Below, one piece after another: positions 27,044-35,454 of a stretch of DNA of 64,000 bases (within the stretch, counting starts at the first letter, position 1; each line of letters opens with the position of its first letter). A program made the position numbers and the translations under genes. This DNA is from an uncultured Alistipes sp. (GTDB lineage Bacteria; Bacteroidota; Bacteroidia; Bacteroidales; Rikenellaceae), in the NCBI GenBank assembly GCA_949288735.1, contig CASELE010000001.1, positions 1 through 64,000 on the forward strand, given 5' to 3'. Under the pieces are notes generated by a model. It was not told the DNA's origin, ran no database searches, and saw only the letters and a list, made by a program, of their open reading frames with translations.

Positions 27044-28786
27044 ATGGAAAAGGAATTGGAACGCCGGGCGCTTGACAAGGCGCAGGCATGGCTCGACGGA
27101 CCCTACGACGAAGAGACCAAACGGGAGGTGAAGCGGCTCATGGAACACGACCGTACGGAACTCTTCGAGAGTTTCTATAAGGACCTCGAATTCGGCACGG
27201 GCGGTCTGCGCGGTATCATGGGCGTAGGCTCCAACCGGATGAACGTCTATACGGTGGGTATGGCTACGCAGGGCCTGGCCAACTACCTGCGCCGCTGTTT
27301 CGCCGGCGAGCCGATCCGCGTGGCCGTGGGACACGACAGCCGCAACAATTCGCGCATGTTCGCCGAGCGTGTGGCCGATATCTTCGCCTCGAACGGCTTC
27401 ACGGTCTATCTATTCGATGCACTGCGTCCCACGCCCGAGCTGAGCTTCGCCATCCGCGAGCTGAAGTGCCAGTCTGGTGTCGTCGTGACGGCATCGCACA
27501 ATCCGAAGGAGTACAATGGCTACAAGGCCTATTGGGCCGACGGCGCACAGGTAACCCCGCCCCACGACCGCAACATTATCGACGAAGTGGAGCGAATCAC
27601 CGATATCGGCATGATCCGCATGGGCGAACATGCGGAGAACATCCACATTCTCGGCGAGGAGTTCGACGAGCGATACCTTAATAAAATACACGAGCTCTCG
27701 TTGTCGCCCGAGTGCGTGCGCCGTCATCACGACCTGAAGATTGTCTACACGCCGCTGCACGGTGCCGGAGTGCGGCTGGTCCCTGCTTCGCTGCGCAAGT
27801 TCGGATTCACGAACGTCGTCGTCGTGCCCGAGCAGGCCGTCATCGACGGCAACTTTCCTACCGTCGAGTCGCCCAACCCCGAAGAGCGCAAGACCATGTC
27901 GATGGCCATCGAGCTCGGCCGCAGGGAGGGCGCCGATCTCGTGCTGGCGACCGATCCCGATTCGGACCGTATCGGCGTAGCGCTGCGTACCGGAACGGGT
28001 GAATACGTTCTCCTGAACGGCAACCAGACTCTCGTGCTGCTGCTGAGCTATCAGCTGACGCGCTGGGCCGAGCTGAAGCTTCTCGACGGCAAGCAGTTCG
28101 TGGTGAAGACCATCGTAACCTCGATGATGGCCAATGCCGTGGCCGACCACTTCGGCGTGCGTTGCTACGACTGTCTCACGGGATTCAAGTACATTGCCCG
28201 GATCATCCGCGACCTGGAGGGCCGGATGAAGTATATCGGCGGCGGCGAGGAGTCGTTCGGTTATCTGGCGGGCGACTATGTGCGTGACAAGGATGGCGTA
28301 TCGGCCTGCTCGCTGGTGGCCGAAGCGGCCGCCTGGGCGCGCGACACGATGGGGATGACCCTCTTCGAGTGGCTGCAGGATCTCTACGTGAAGTACGGAT
28401 TCTATCGCGAGGGGCTCGTCTCGGTGGTCCGCAAGGGCAAGGAGGGGGCCGACGAGATTCAGCGGATGATGGTCGATTTCCGGGCCAATCCGCCGAAGGA
28501 GATTCTCGGTTCGCCCGTGGTTCGGATCAACGACTTCAAGAAGCTCGAAACACTCGACGTGCGTACGGGCCGCTGTACCCCCATCGAACAGGATGCGAGC
28601 AACGTGCTCCAGTGGTTCGCCGAAGACGGCACGATCGTGTCGGTGCGTCCTTCGGGTACGGAACCCAAGATCAAGTTCTATTTCGGCGTGAAGGCCGCCC
28701 TGCCCTCCGTGGCTGACTACGACCGCGTGCTGGGCGAACTGGAGGCCAAACTCGAGGGCATTCGCCGCGAACTGAAACTGGAGTAG
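27044..28786 (+). CDS. Phosphoglucomutase/phosphomannomutase-type enzyme
   Basis: Interconverts hexose 1- and 6-phosphates, feeding sugar nucleotides for glycans. The 580-residue length and N-terminal helix region match the long bacterial alpha-phosphohexomutase class (PgcA-like). The catalytic phosphoserine loop is VVVTASHNPKEYNGYK, the metal-binding loop is LATDPDSDRIG, the sugar-binding loop is GGGEESFGYL, and the phosphate-binding loop near the end is VRPSGTEPKIKFY. It is monocistronic between its promoter and a strong terminator, and adjoins the glycan cluster. Glucose versus mannose preference is not decided by sequence. Confidence 0.93.
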   Translation: MEKELERRALDKAQAWLDGPYDEETKREVKRLMEHDRTELFESFYKDLEFGTGGLRGIMGVGSNRMNVYTVGMATQGLANYLRRCFAGEPIRVAVGHDSRNNSRMFAERVADIFASNGFTVYLFDALRPTPELSFAIRELKCQSGVVVTASHNPKEYNGYKAYWADGAQVTPPHDRNIIDEVERITDIGMIRMGEHAENIHILGEEFDERYLNKIHELSLSPECVRRHHDLKIVYTPLHGAGVRLVPASLRKFGFTNVVVVPEQAVIDGNFPTVESPNPEERKTMSMAIELGRREGADLVLATDPDSDRIGVALRTGTGEYVLLNGNQTLVLLLSYQLTRWAELKLLDGKQFVVKTIVTSMMANAVADHFGVRCYDCLTGFKYIARIIRDLEGRMKYIGGGEESFGYLAGDYVRDKDGVSACSLVAEAAAWARDTMGMTLFEWLQDLYVKYGFYREGLVSVVRKGKEGADEIQRMMVDFRANPPKEILGSPVVRINDFKKLETLDVRTGRCTPIEQDASNVLQWFAEDGTIVSVRPSGTEPKIKFYFGVKAALPSVADYDRVLGELEAKLEGIRRELKLE

Positions 28787-28810
28787 CGTGCTATCCATCC
28801 GCCGCTCCGA

Positions 28811-28846
28811 CAGGGGGTCGGTCCGTACGGACCGACCCCCTGTTTT
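28811..28846 (+). terminator. Terminator after the phosphohexomutase gene
   Basis: A perfect 32-base palindrome (28811-28842, arms starting CAGGGGGTCGGTCCGT) is followed by TTTT. Confidence 0.85.
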
Positions 28847-28934
28847 CGTGTGCCGGAGAGGCTGCGGCGCATCGTTGCGTTGTGGCGTATTCGGGCCGCG
28901 ACGTACGCAGTGCGCACATTTTGCGGCGGATAAC

Positions 28935-28965
28935 TTGGCCGGACAGATAGTTTTCCCTATATTTG
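28935..28965 (+). promoter_or_regulatory. Promoter of the glycan cluster
   Basis: TTGG (28935-28938) and TATATTTG (28958-28965) fit the Bacteroidetes promoter with a 19-base spacer. The first supported start codon is about 255 bases downstream. Confidence 0.55.
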
Positions 28966-29219
28966 CACTCATAACCTCTTTCCGCTCCGCAGCGGACAAG
29001 GGGGACTTCATGACCGGTTCGGGGCAGGCAATGCTTGTCCCGTGGCCGTAAACATGTTTGAAGGATGATACATATGTCGCCGAACAGGAATTCGCCGGGA
29101 GTCTTCGGCCGACCCGCAAGGTCGGTCGGACGGAAGGAGTGCTTTCCGGGGATGCATGGCGGCGGTTCCTCTGCGGAGTCTCCTTCGCCGCTTGTGCGAA
29201 AAAGCGATTCGACTCACTT
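28966..29219 (+). other. Long structured leader of the glycan cluster
   Basis: About 250 bases separate the promoter from the flippase start. TCCGCT/AGCGGA (28981-28996) and GGACAAG/CTTGTCC (28994-29000 with 29034-29040) share bases 28994-28996, so they exclude each other. A CCGACC/GGTCGG hairpin lies at 29109-29125. A 13-codon frame (29010-29051) is present but unsupported. It could be an attenuator or antiterminator leader, as seen at other Bacteroidetes surface-glycan loci, or simply an untranslated leader. Confidence 0.3.
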
Positions 29220-30758
29220 ATGGCAGCGATTTCACGCACGGCGAAAAGCTTGAAAAACAGCGCAGTGGCTCTTGCCCTGTATTTCGTCCAACTCGTGCTG
29301 CAGTTCTTCTCCAGAAAGGTCTTTCTGGACCGGCTGGGGGCCGAGGTGCTTGGACTGAATACTACGGCGACCAATCTGCTGCAATTCCTCAACCTGGCCG
29401 AACTAGGCATCGGTGCGGCGATCGCCTGCACGCTCTACAAGCCTCTGTTCGACGACGACCGGGAGAAAATCAACGAAATCGTCTCGCTGCAGGGATGGAT
29501 GTACCGGCGCATCGCGACGGTCGTCATCGCGGGCAGCGTGGTGCTGATGGCATTTTTCCCGTGGATCTTCGCCAAGATGGAGCTGCCGCTCTGGTACGCC
29601 TACGCCTCGTTCGGCGTGCTGCTCTTCAGCGCCCTGCTGGGTTATTTCGTCAACTACAAGCAGGTGCTCCTCTCGGCCGACCAAAAGGAGTACAAGATAC
29701 AGTACAGCTACAAGACGGTGATGCTCGTCAAGCTGGCGTGTCAGATCGCTGCCATCCATTACTTCGACGACGGCTATCTCTGGTGGCTGGTGCTCGAGGC
29801 GCTCTTTGCCGTCGGCGCCGCGGCGGCGCTGACCCGCGTCGTGCGACGGACCTATCCCTATCTGCGCACGGAGTTGTCGCGCGGCAGGGAGCTGCGGCGG
29901 AAATATCCCGATGTTACGGTGAAGATCAAGCAGCTCTTCTTCCACAAGATCGGCGGTTTCGCGCTTACGCAGACCAGTCCGGTCATCATCTACGCCTACG
30001 CATCGCTTACGCTCGTGGCTCTCTACGGCAACTACATGCTTATCATCATGGGAATCGTCGTATTGATGGGTGCGGTCTTCAACAGCATCAATGCCGGCGT
30101 GGGCAACCTGGTGGCCGAGGGTGACCGTTCGCGCATCCTTTCCGTCTTCGAAGAGCTCTTCTCGCTGCGTTTCCTCATAGCGACGGCCCTCTGCTTCGGA
30201 GTCTATACGTTGACACCGGCCTTCGTCACGCTCTGGGTCGGCTCCGAATACCTGCTCGACGACATGTCGCTGGCGCTGATGGTGGCTACCCTCTACATCA
30301 ACCTGACCCGTTCGACGGTCGATGCCTATATCAACGCCTACGGCCTTTTCCGCGACGTGTGGGCCCCGATCGTGGAGGCGGCGATCAACATCGGACTCTC
30401 CGTGCTGTTCGGCTATTTCTGGGGACTGCACGGCATTCTTGCCGGCGTCTTGGTCAGCCTGCTGCTCGTCATCCTCATGTGGAAGCCCTACTTCCTGTTC
30501 CGCTGCGGCCTGCACGAACGGGTCGGCCGCTATGTATGGATGTATGTCAAGCATCTGGCGGCGTTCGCCGGAGTCTGGGTCATGTCGAAGGCTGCGATCG
30601 GCCTGGTGCCTCTGGAACCGTCCGAATCGTTCGGGCGCTTTCTCCTGGCCGGAGCGGTCTACATGGCGATCTTCAGCCTCTGCATGACGGGCGCCCTTAC
30701 CATCGTGTCGAAGGGCTTTCGCGGAAGCTACAGGCGGTTCGCGCGGATGGTGAGATGA
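29220..30758 (+). CDS. Wzx-like polysaccharide flippase
   Basis: Inner-membrane transporter that flips lipid-linked oligosaccharide repeats, MOP/MATE superfamily. The 512 residues are almost entirely hydrophobic helices (about 12-14), with N-terminal VALALYFVQLVLQFFSRKVF and the family-typical FLNLAELGIGAAIACTLYKPL. The start MAAISRTAKSLKN is chosen because it begins the conserved region; an in-frame TTG 54 codons upstream adds polar sequence unlike the family. It is first in the glycan cluster. Which glycan it handles cannot be read. Confidence 0.88.
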   Translation: MAAISRTAKSLKNSAVALALYFVQLVLQFFSRKVFLDRLGAEVLGLNTTATNLLQFLNLAELGIGAAIACTLYKPLFDDDREKINEIVSLQGWMYRRIATVVIAGSVVLMAFFPWIFAKMELPLWYAYASFGVLLFSALLGYFVNYKQVLLSADQKEYKIQYSYKTVMLVKLACQIAAIHYFDDGYLWWLVLEALFAVGAAAALTRVVRRTYPYLRTELSRGRELRRKYPDVTVKIKQLFFHKIGGFALTQTSPVIIYAYASLTLVALYGNYMLIIMGIVVLMGAVFNSINAGVGNLVAEGDRSRILSVFEELFSLRFLIATALCFGVYTLTPAFVTLWVGSEYLLDDMSLALMVATLYINLTRSTVDAYINAYGLFRDVWAPIVEAAINIGLSVLFGYFWGLHGILAGVLVSLLLVILMWKPYFLFRCGLHERVGRYVWMYVKHLAAFAGVWVMSKAAIGLVPLEPSESFGRFLLAGAVYMAIFSLCMTGALTIVSKGFRGSYRRFARMVR

Positions 30759-30777
30759 AAAGTTCGGAAGATTGACG

Positions 30778-32004
30778 ATGAGAAAGTGCTATTACATAGA
30801 TACCTTTGCGGTAGGTCATACGCACGAGGTTTTCAATGCCTCCCTGCTGGAGATGCTGACCCGTATTTTTGCCGGGAAGGTCGTTTGCCGGGCTTCACGC
30901 AGCAGCTACGCGCATATCTCCCGGCTCATGGACCGCGATGCAGTCGAACGGGTGGAGTATCGTCCGCTTCGTCTCCCCGAAGGGAAGGGCCGATGGTCGA
31001 TGTTGGCCCGTTACGTGTCGGGGGTCTTTTCTACGCTCCGTATACTTGTCGGATTACCGAAAGAGTCTCTGGCGGTTATTCCCTATGACAATGCCTTGGC
31101 TTTGCGTCCGATCAATCGGTTGAACCGAATATTGCGGCGCCGTATTCTCATTTGCTGCCACGGAGAACTCGAGTGGCTGACAAACGATGCGGAACCTGCC
31201 GGTATATTGAATCGACGGCTGGCACGTTGCGTGCGTCGGTTCTTCAACGGCGGATCCCCATTGTCTGCGGGGCTGTATTTCGGTATACTGGGTGACCGTT
31301 TGAAGGATAATCTCTCGGAGCTGCTGCCATGTGACCGGATGGAGCGATTCGTAGCGTTCGATCATCCGTGTCCGGTCGCGGACGAAATGGCTTCCATGGC
31401 GGATACCTCGCGCGGCGATAAGCTTATAATCAGTACGGTAGGCGCTCTTAACAGGCAGAAGGGTGCTGAGGCATTGATTGAATTCGTCGAATCGCTGCCC
31501 GCGGAATGCAGAGACAAGGTGGAGGTACGGCTTACGGGTTCCGTAATCGGGATTCCGGAAGATCGGTTGAGGGATCTCGGGGTGCATGTGTCCGAAAACA
31601 GAGGCGTGAGAAGCCGGACGCAGCTGCTGGAGGAGCTCGCCGATGCGGATTGGCTGTTATTCCTCTATTCGAACGGGTATTACAAGGTGACGGCCAGTGG
31701 GGCCATCATGGATGCATTGGCTCTCGGAAAAAGAGTGCTGGCTCTCCGGAACGATTATTTCGAATATCTGTCCGATAAATTCGGAGTCTTCGGTGTGATG
31801 GAACCTACTCCTGCGCAGCTTTCGAAGAGGATTGCCGAAATCATGGAAGAGGGACAGCGCCCCGATCCCGATTTCGATGCGATACGGACGGCTCTTTCGC
31901 CCCGTAACGTAGCCGTGCGGCTGCGCGGAGAGCTGGAGCGGGTCGGTCTGGTGGAGCGGATTCCGATCCGGAGAGGGACGGCCGACGAGGCGGCGGTGAA
32001 ATAG
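30778..32004 (+). CDS. Divergent GT-B glycosyltransferase
   Basis: Probable sugar transferase of 408 residues in the glycan cluster. The C-terminal half looks like a GT4-type nucleotide-sugar domain: ISTVGALNRQKGAEALIEFV resembles the K-loop region, and the later SGAIMDALALGKRVLALRND takes the place of the usual E-x7-E segment. The N-terminal half (IDTFAVGHTHEVFNASLLEM) is not one I recognise. The coding DNA seems less GC-rich than its neighbours by eye, which may hint at transfer. The ATG used follows an in-frame TTG by two codons. Donor and acceptor are unknown. Confidence 0.65.
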   Translation: MRKCYYIDTFAVGHTHEVFNASLLEMLTRIFAGKVVCRASRSSYAHISRLMDRDAVERVEYRPLRLPEGKGRWSMLARYVSGVFSTLRILVGLPKESLAVIPYDNALALRPINRLNRILRRRILICCHGELEWLTNDAEPAGILNRRLARCVRRFFNGGSPLSAGLYFGILGDRLKDNLSELLPCDRMERFVAFDHPCPVADEMASMADTSRGDKLIISTVGALNRQKGAEALIEFVESLPAECRDKVEVRLTGSVIGIPEDRLRDLGVHVSENRGVRSRTQLLEELADADWLLFLYSNGYYKVTASGAIMDALALGKRVLALRNDYFEYLSDKFGVFGVMEPTPAQLSKRIAEIMEEGQRPDPDFDAIRTALSPRNVAVRLRGELERVGLVERIPIRRGTADEAAVK

Positions 32005-32023
32005 GACTAAAGTGAGTGCAGGC

Positions 32024-33046
32024 ATGTTGGGAGTCATCGCATTGTTCGTAATCAATATCTTCTTCTGTCTTTGGAATCCGCGTTACGTGAACCGGCAGGC
32101 GAAGGTGGTGTATTGGTTTTTGTGTGTCGTGGCGATTCTCATCGTCGGATTCCGCGGCGAAATCGACAACGACTATGCGACATACGAATACATGTTCAGT
32201 ACGAACTACCTGCTGATCGAGCCTACGTTCGTGGCGATCCGCTACATCGTGCGCGATCTGTTCGGTGGTAGTGTCGTCGGTCTGATGCTGGTCTATGCCG
32301 TCATCGGCGTGACGTTGAAATTCAAGGCAATAAGCAAATATTCCGATTTCATATTCCTCAGTCTGGCCGTATGGATCGGTAACCTGATGATTCTCCAGGA
32401 CATGACGCAGATCCGTGCGGCGGCGGCCTGCGGCCTGTTGCTGCTCGCCATCGGACCTCTCCGTGAACGGGACTGGAAACGCTACTTCTGGCTCGTCTTC
32501 CTGGCAGTGATGTTCCATGTTTCGGCCCTGCTCATGGTGCCGCTGTGGTTCCTGAAGGGCGAGCGCATCAACCGCGGCGTGTGGACGGCGATCATTCCGC
32601 TGGGGTATGCCCTGTCGCTGGCCGGCATCTATGCCACGTCGCTCATATCGTTCATCCCCATAGAGATGATCCAAAGCAAGTTCCTTGCTTACGATGTGGA
32701 GACGACGGATGACGGAGGGGCCAGTATATTCGGTATTTTCCAGATGACGCGCGTGGTGCTCTTCCTGCTCCTGCTGTGGAACGCTCCGCGGCTTGCGCAG
32801 CGGAACAGGTACGCGCCGCTGCTGCTGAAGATCATGGCCTGCGGTCTGGCGGCCCTGCCCCTGTTCCGCAACAATATAGTGGCCGGGCTCCGCATCACGG
32901 AGCTGTTGACCTGCGTCGATATACTGCTCTTCCCGATGCTGGTTTATCTCTTTCCGCGTTACGGCATCGGCAAGTGGATGGTCATCGGCTACAGCGCGGC
33001 GATTCTGTTCAACCGACTCTTCATGGAGGAGTTGCTGGCCAACTGA
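32024..33046 (+). CDS. EpsG/Wzy-like polysaccharide polymerase
   Basis: Predicted inner-membrane polymerase or EpsG-family protein of 340 residues with about nine hydrophobic helices. It begins MLGVIALFVINIFFCLWNPR, and the conserved RGEIDNDYATYEYMF segment after the second helix matches EpsG. Mid-protein QDMTQIRAAAACGLLLLAIG is another family-like stretch. Wzy-type enzymes join lipid-linked repeats after Wzx flipping, and the flippase is two genes upstream. A GTG four codons earlier is possible. Confidence 0.8.
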   Translation: MLGVIALFVINIFFCLWNPRYVNRQAKVVYWFLCVVAILIVGFRGEIDNDYATYEYMFSTNYLLIEPTFVAIRYIVRDLFGGSVVGLMLVYAVIGVTLKFKAISKYSDFIFLSLAVWIGNLMILQDMTQIRAAAACGLLLLAIGPLRERDWKRYFWLVFLAVMFHVSALLMVPLWFLKGERINRGVWTAIIPLGYALSLAGIYATSLISFIPIEMIQSKFLAYDVETTDDGGASIFGIFQMTRVVLFLLLLWNAPRLAQRNRYAPLLLKIMACGLAALPLFRNNIVAGLRITELLTCVDILLFPMLVYLFPRYGIGKWMVIGYSAAILFNRLFMEELLAN

Positions 33047-33067
33047 GGCGGCGTGAATAAAAATCCT

Positions 33068-33913
33068 ATGGATAATAATAAGATACGTATACTGTGCGTA
33101 GTCGTGCTGTACGGCATGCGGCTGAAGGAGTCGCCGTCGTACGGCGCCGTATGCGGACAGACCGCCCGCTGCGGAGCAGAGGTGGAGTTTTATATCCACG
33201 ACAACTCGCCCGATGCCGATGCCGAAGCCGCCGCGGATGCGGAGATCGTCTATCGGCACTGCCCCGGGAACTGCGGGTTGAGTGCCGCTTACAATGCGGC
33301 GGCCCGCTATGCGGAGCAGGAGGGGTTCGGGTGGCTGCTGCTGCTCGACCAGGATACGCAAATACCCGACGGTTTCCTGCATGCGTATGTCGACGCCATC
33401 GGCGAGAACCCGGAGGCGCTCCGTGTATTCGCGCCGCGCATGGCGCATCCGAACGGACGGCCTCTTTCGCCCATCCGGAAGTGGAGATGGAATCTGTGGC
33501 CGAAGGTGTCCGAAGGAGCGGTGCCGATGAAGCGCTATCTGTTGATCAACAGCTGCCTGTGTGTCGAGACGCGGGCCTTTCTGGAGTGCGGTGGATACGA
33601 CGAGCGGGTATGGCTCGATTTTTCCGACCTGCAGTTCGTGCAGCGGTTGCAGCGTGCCGGAACGCGACGGTTCGGACTGCTCCCCTGCCGGTGTGTCCAG
33701 AATTTTTCCGGCAACGAACCCGATGCGGCGAAACTGAAACGGAGGTATGAAATCTATATTGCCTGTGCCCGGAACTGCACGAATTACGGTTGGTCCGACG
33801 GGTTGTTCCGGCTCTACTGCGTGCTCTCCCATACGGCCGCACTGACGCTGAAGGTAAGGAGTTGCTTTTTTTTGCGTATCTTCGTGGCTCGTTATGTCCT
33901 GCATGGAAAATAA
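33068..33913 (+). CDS. GT2-family glycosyltransferase (rhamnosyltransferase-like)
   Basis: GT-A enzyme of 281 residues, predicted cytosolic or membrane-associated. The nucleotide-binding strand ILCVVVLYGMRL and a DXD-type motif (LLLLDQDTQIPDGFL) are visible, with EFYIHDNSPDADAE in the donor region. It resembles rhamnosyltransferases of O-antigen loci, but the sugar is not certain. The ATG is preferred over a GTG five codons upstream. Its last 11 bases are the first 11 of the next gene, and the same overlap sequence recurs at 35444. Confidence 0.85.
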   Translation: MDNNKIRILCVVVLYGMRLKESPSYGAVCGQTARCGAEVEFYIHDNSPDADAEAAADAEIVYRHCPGNCGLSAAYNAAARYAEQEGFGWLLLLDQDTQIPDGFLHAYVDAIGENPEALRVFAPRMAHPNGRPLSPIRKWRWNLWPKVSEGAVPMKRYLLINSCLCVETRAFLECGGYDERVWLDFSDLQFVQRLQRAGTRRFGLLPCRCVQNFSGNEPDAAKLKRRYEIYIACARNCTNYGWSDGLFRLYCVLSHTAALTLKVRSCFFLRIFVARYVLHGK

Positions 33914-34721
33914 ACGTGATTATATGAGAGAGGAGAACCGTATCCCCAAGGTCATCCACTACGTATGGCTGGGTGGGGGAAAGATGTCGCCCGACCTCGA
34001 GCGTTGCGTGCGTTCGTGGCGTGAAGTCATGCCCGACTACGAAATCAAGCGGTGGGACGAATCCGCGTTCGACACCGATTCGTTGCCCTGGGTGAAGGAG
34101 GCCATCGAGAAGAGGAAATGGTCGTTGGCGTCCGACTATATCAGACACTATGCGCTTTACACGGAGGGAGGAATCTACATGGATACGGATGTCGAGGTGC
34201 TCAAGCCTTTCGATGAATTCCTGCACTGGGATTTCTTTTCCTCGGTCGAATATCATCCGCGGACCTTCCGGGCCATCGGTCGCAAGCAGGTGGACGGGGA
34301 AGGCAGACTGCTGAAGGAGGGAGATGTCGTGGAAGGACTGGGCCTTTTGTCGGCTCTCTTCGGCGCCAGGAAGGGCCATCCGTTCGTCCGTGACTGCATG
34401 GAATATTACAAGAAGAGGCATTTCGTCCGTGAAGACGGTTCCATGGATCTCGATGTCATCAATCCGGGCATCATGGCCACGATTGCGGCGACCCGATACG
34501 GCTTCCGTTTCAAGGATACGGAGCAGCGGCTCGGCGAAGACGGCGGCATGATGATTTACGACTCTTCCGTCTTCGCCAGTTCGGGATGGTACGCGGACCG
34601 GAAGGTGAATTACGCCGTGCACTATGCCGACGGCAGCTGGCGCGACTATACCTGGAAACAGAAGATGGTGAAGAGGATAAAGAGATGGGTTCCTGCGTTC
34701 GTGCGCCGGAGAATCGGATAG
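33903..34721 (+). CDS. GT32-family glycosyltransferase
   Basis: Transferase of 272 residues of the OCH1/capsule-type DXD sugar-transferase family. The family opening RIPKVIHYVWLGGG and the catalytic DXD in LYTEGGIYMDTDVEVLKPF are clear. Candidate starts are 33894, 33903 and 33924. 33903 (MENKRDYM) is chosen because it reproduces the overlap arrangement at the GT4 start, while 33924 (MREENRIPK) would be more compact. The stop lies seven bases before the next ATG. The sugar is unknown; GT32 members often transfer mannose, galactose or GlcNAc. Confidence 0.85.
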   Translation: MENKRDYMREENRIPKVIHYVWLGGGKMSPDLERCVRSWREVMPDYEIKRWDESAFDTDSLPWVKEAIEKRKWSLASDYIRHYALYTEGGIYMDTDVEVLKPFDEFLHWDFFSSVEYHPRTFRAIGRKQVDGEGRLLKEGDVVEGLGLLSALFGARKGHPFVRDCMEYYKKRHFVREDGSMDLDVINPGIMATIAATRYGFRFKDTEQRLGEDGGMMIYDSSVFASSGWYADRKVNYAVHYADGSWRDYTWKQKMVKRIKRWVPAFVRRRIG

Positions 34722-34728
34722 ACCGCCC

Positions 34729-35454
34729 ATGATTTCCGTCTGTCTGGCCGCCTACAACGGCGAACGCTATATCGGCGAGCAACTCCGCTCCATCCTCGGC
34801 CAGCTGGGGCCGGAGGACGAGGTGGTGGTCTCGGACGACGGCTCGACCGACGGGACCGTCGCGGCGGTCGAGGCATTGCACGATTCCCGCATCCGGCTCG
34901 TGCATCACACGGAGCGAGCTTCGTATCCGCACACGTTCGATTATACGACGCATAATTTCGAGCATGCGTTGCGGCATGCGCGGGGCGAACTGATTTTTCT
35001 CTCCGATCAGGACGACGTGTGGCTGCCCGGCAAGGTGCCTCTCATGACCGGGGTGTTGCGCGACGCCCTGCTCGTGGTCTCGGACTGCCGTGTGACGGAT
35101 GCCGTGCTCCGTGTGACGCATCCCTCCTACTTCGTCTTCAACGGATCGCGGCCTGGACTATGGCGGAATCTGGCGCACAATTCGTTCCTGGGGTCCTGCA
35201 TGGCCTTCCGGCGCGAGTTGCTCGACAGGGCCCTGCCCTTTCCCCGCGACTCCGTGCCCCACGACATCTGGCTCGGTCTGCTCGCGACACGGCTGGGTGC
35301 CGTGCGCTTCGTGCCGGAGCCGCTCATGCTTTATCGCCGGCATGATCTCGCCGTGTCGTCGGCGGGAGCCCGGAGCCCCTTTTCGTTCGCGCAGAAACTC
35401 CGGCTTCGCATGACCGCAGTCAGGCATTTGTACGCAAGATTATATGGAAAATAA
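34729..35454 (+). CDS. GT2-family glycosyltransferase
   Basis: GT-A enzyme of 241 residues. The N-terminus MISVCLAAYNGERYIGEQL is the classic GT2 start, followed by VVVSDDGSTDGT for UDP/dTDP binding and LSDQDDVWLPGK as the DXD region. The C-terminal SAQKL-like basic segment QKLRLRMTAVRHLYARLYGK may sit at the membrane. It overlaps the GT4 gene by 11 bases in the same configuration as the earlier GT2/GT32 junction. The substrate is not determined. Confidence 0.88.
   Translation: MISVCLAAYNGERYIGEQLRSILGQLGPEDEVVVSDDGSTDGTVAAVEALHDSRIRLVHHTERASYPHTFDYTTHNFEHALRHARGELIFLSDQDDVWLPGKVPLMTGVLRDALLVVSDCRVTDAVLRVTHPSYFVFNGSRPGLWRNLAHNSFLGSCMAFRRELLDRALPFPRDSVPHDIWLGLLATRLGAVRFVPEPLMLYRRHDLAVSSAGARSPFSFAQKLRLRMTAVRHLYARLYGK

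Noticed and set aside
29058..29219. N-terminal extension of the flippase from an upstream TTG
   Set aside because: The 54 extra residues are polar and not typical of the family, and the first membrane helix follows the later ATG.
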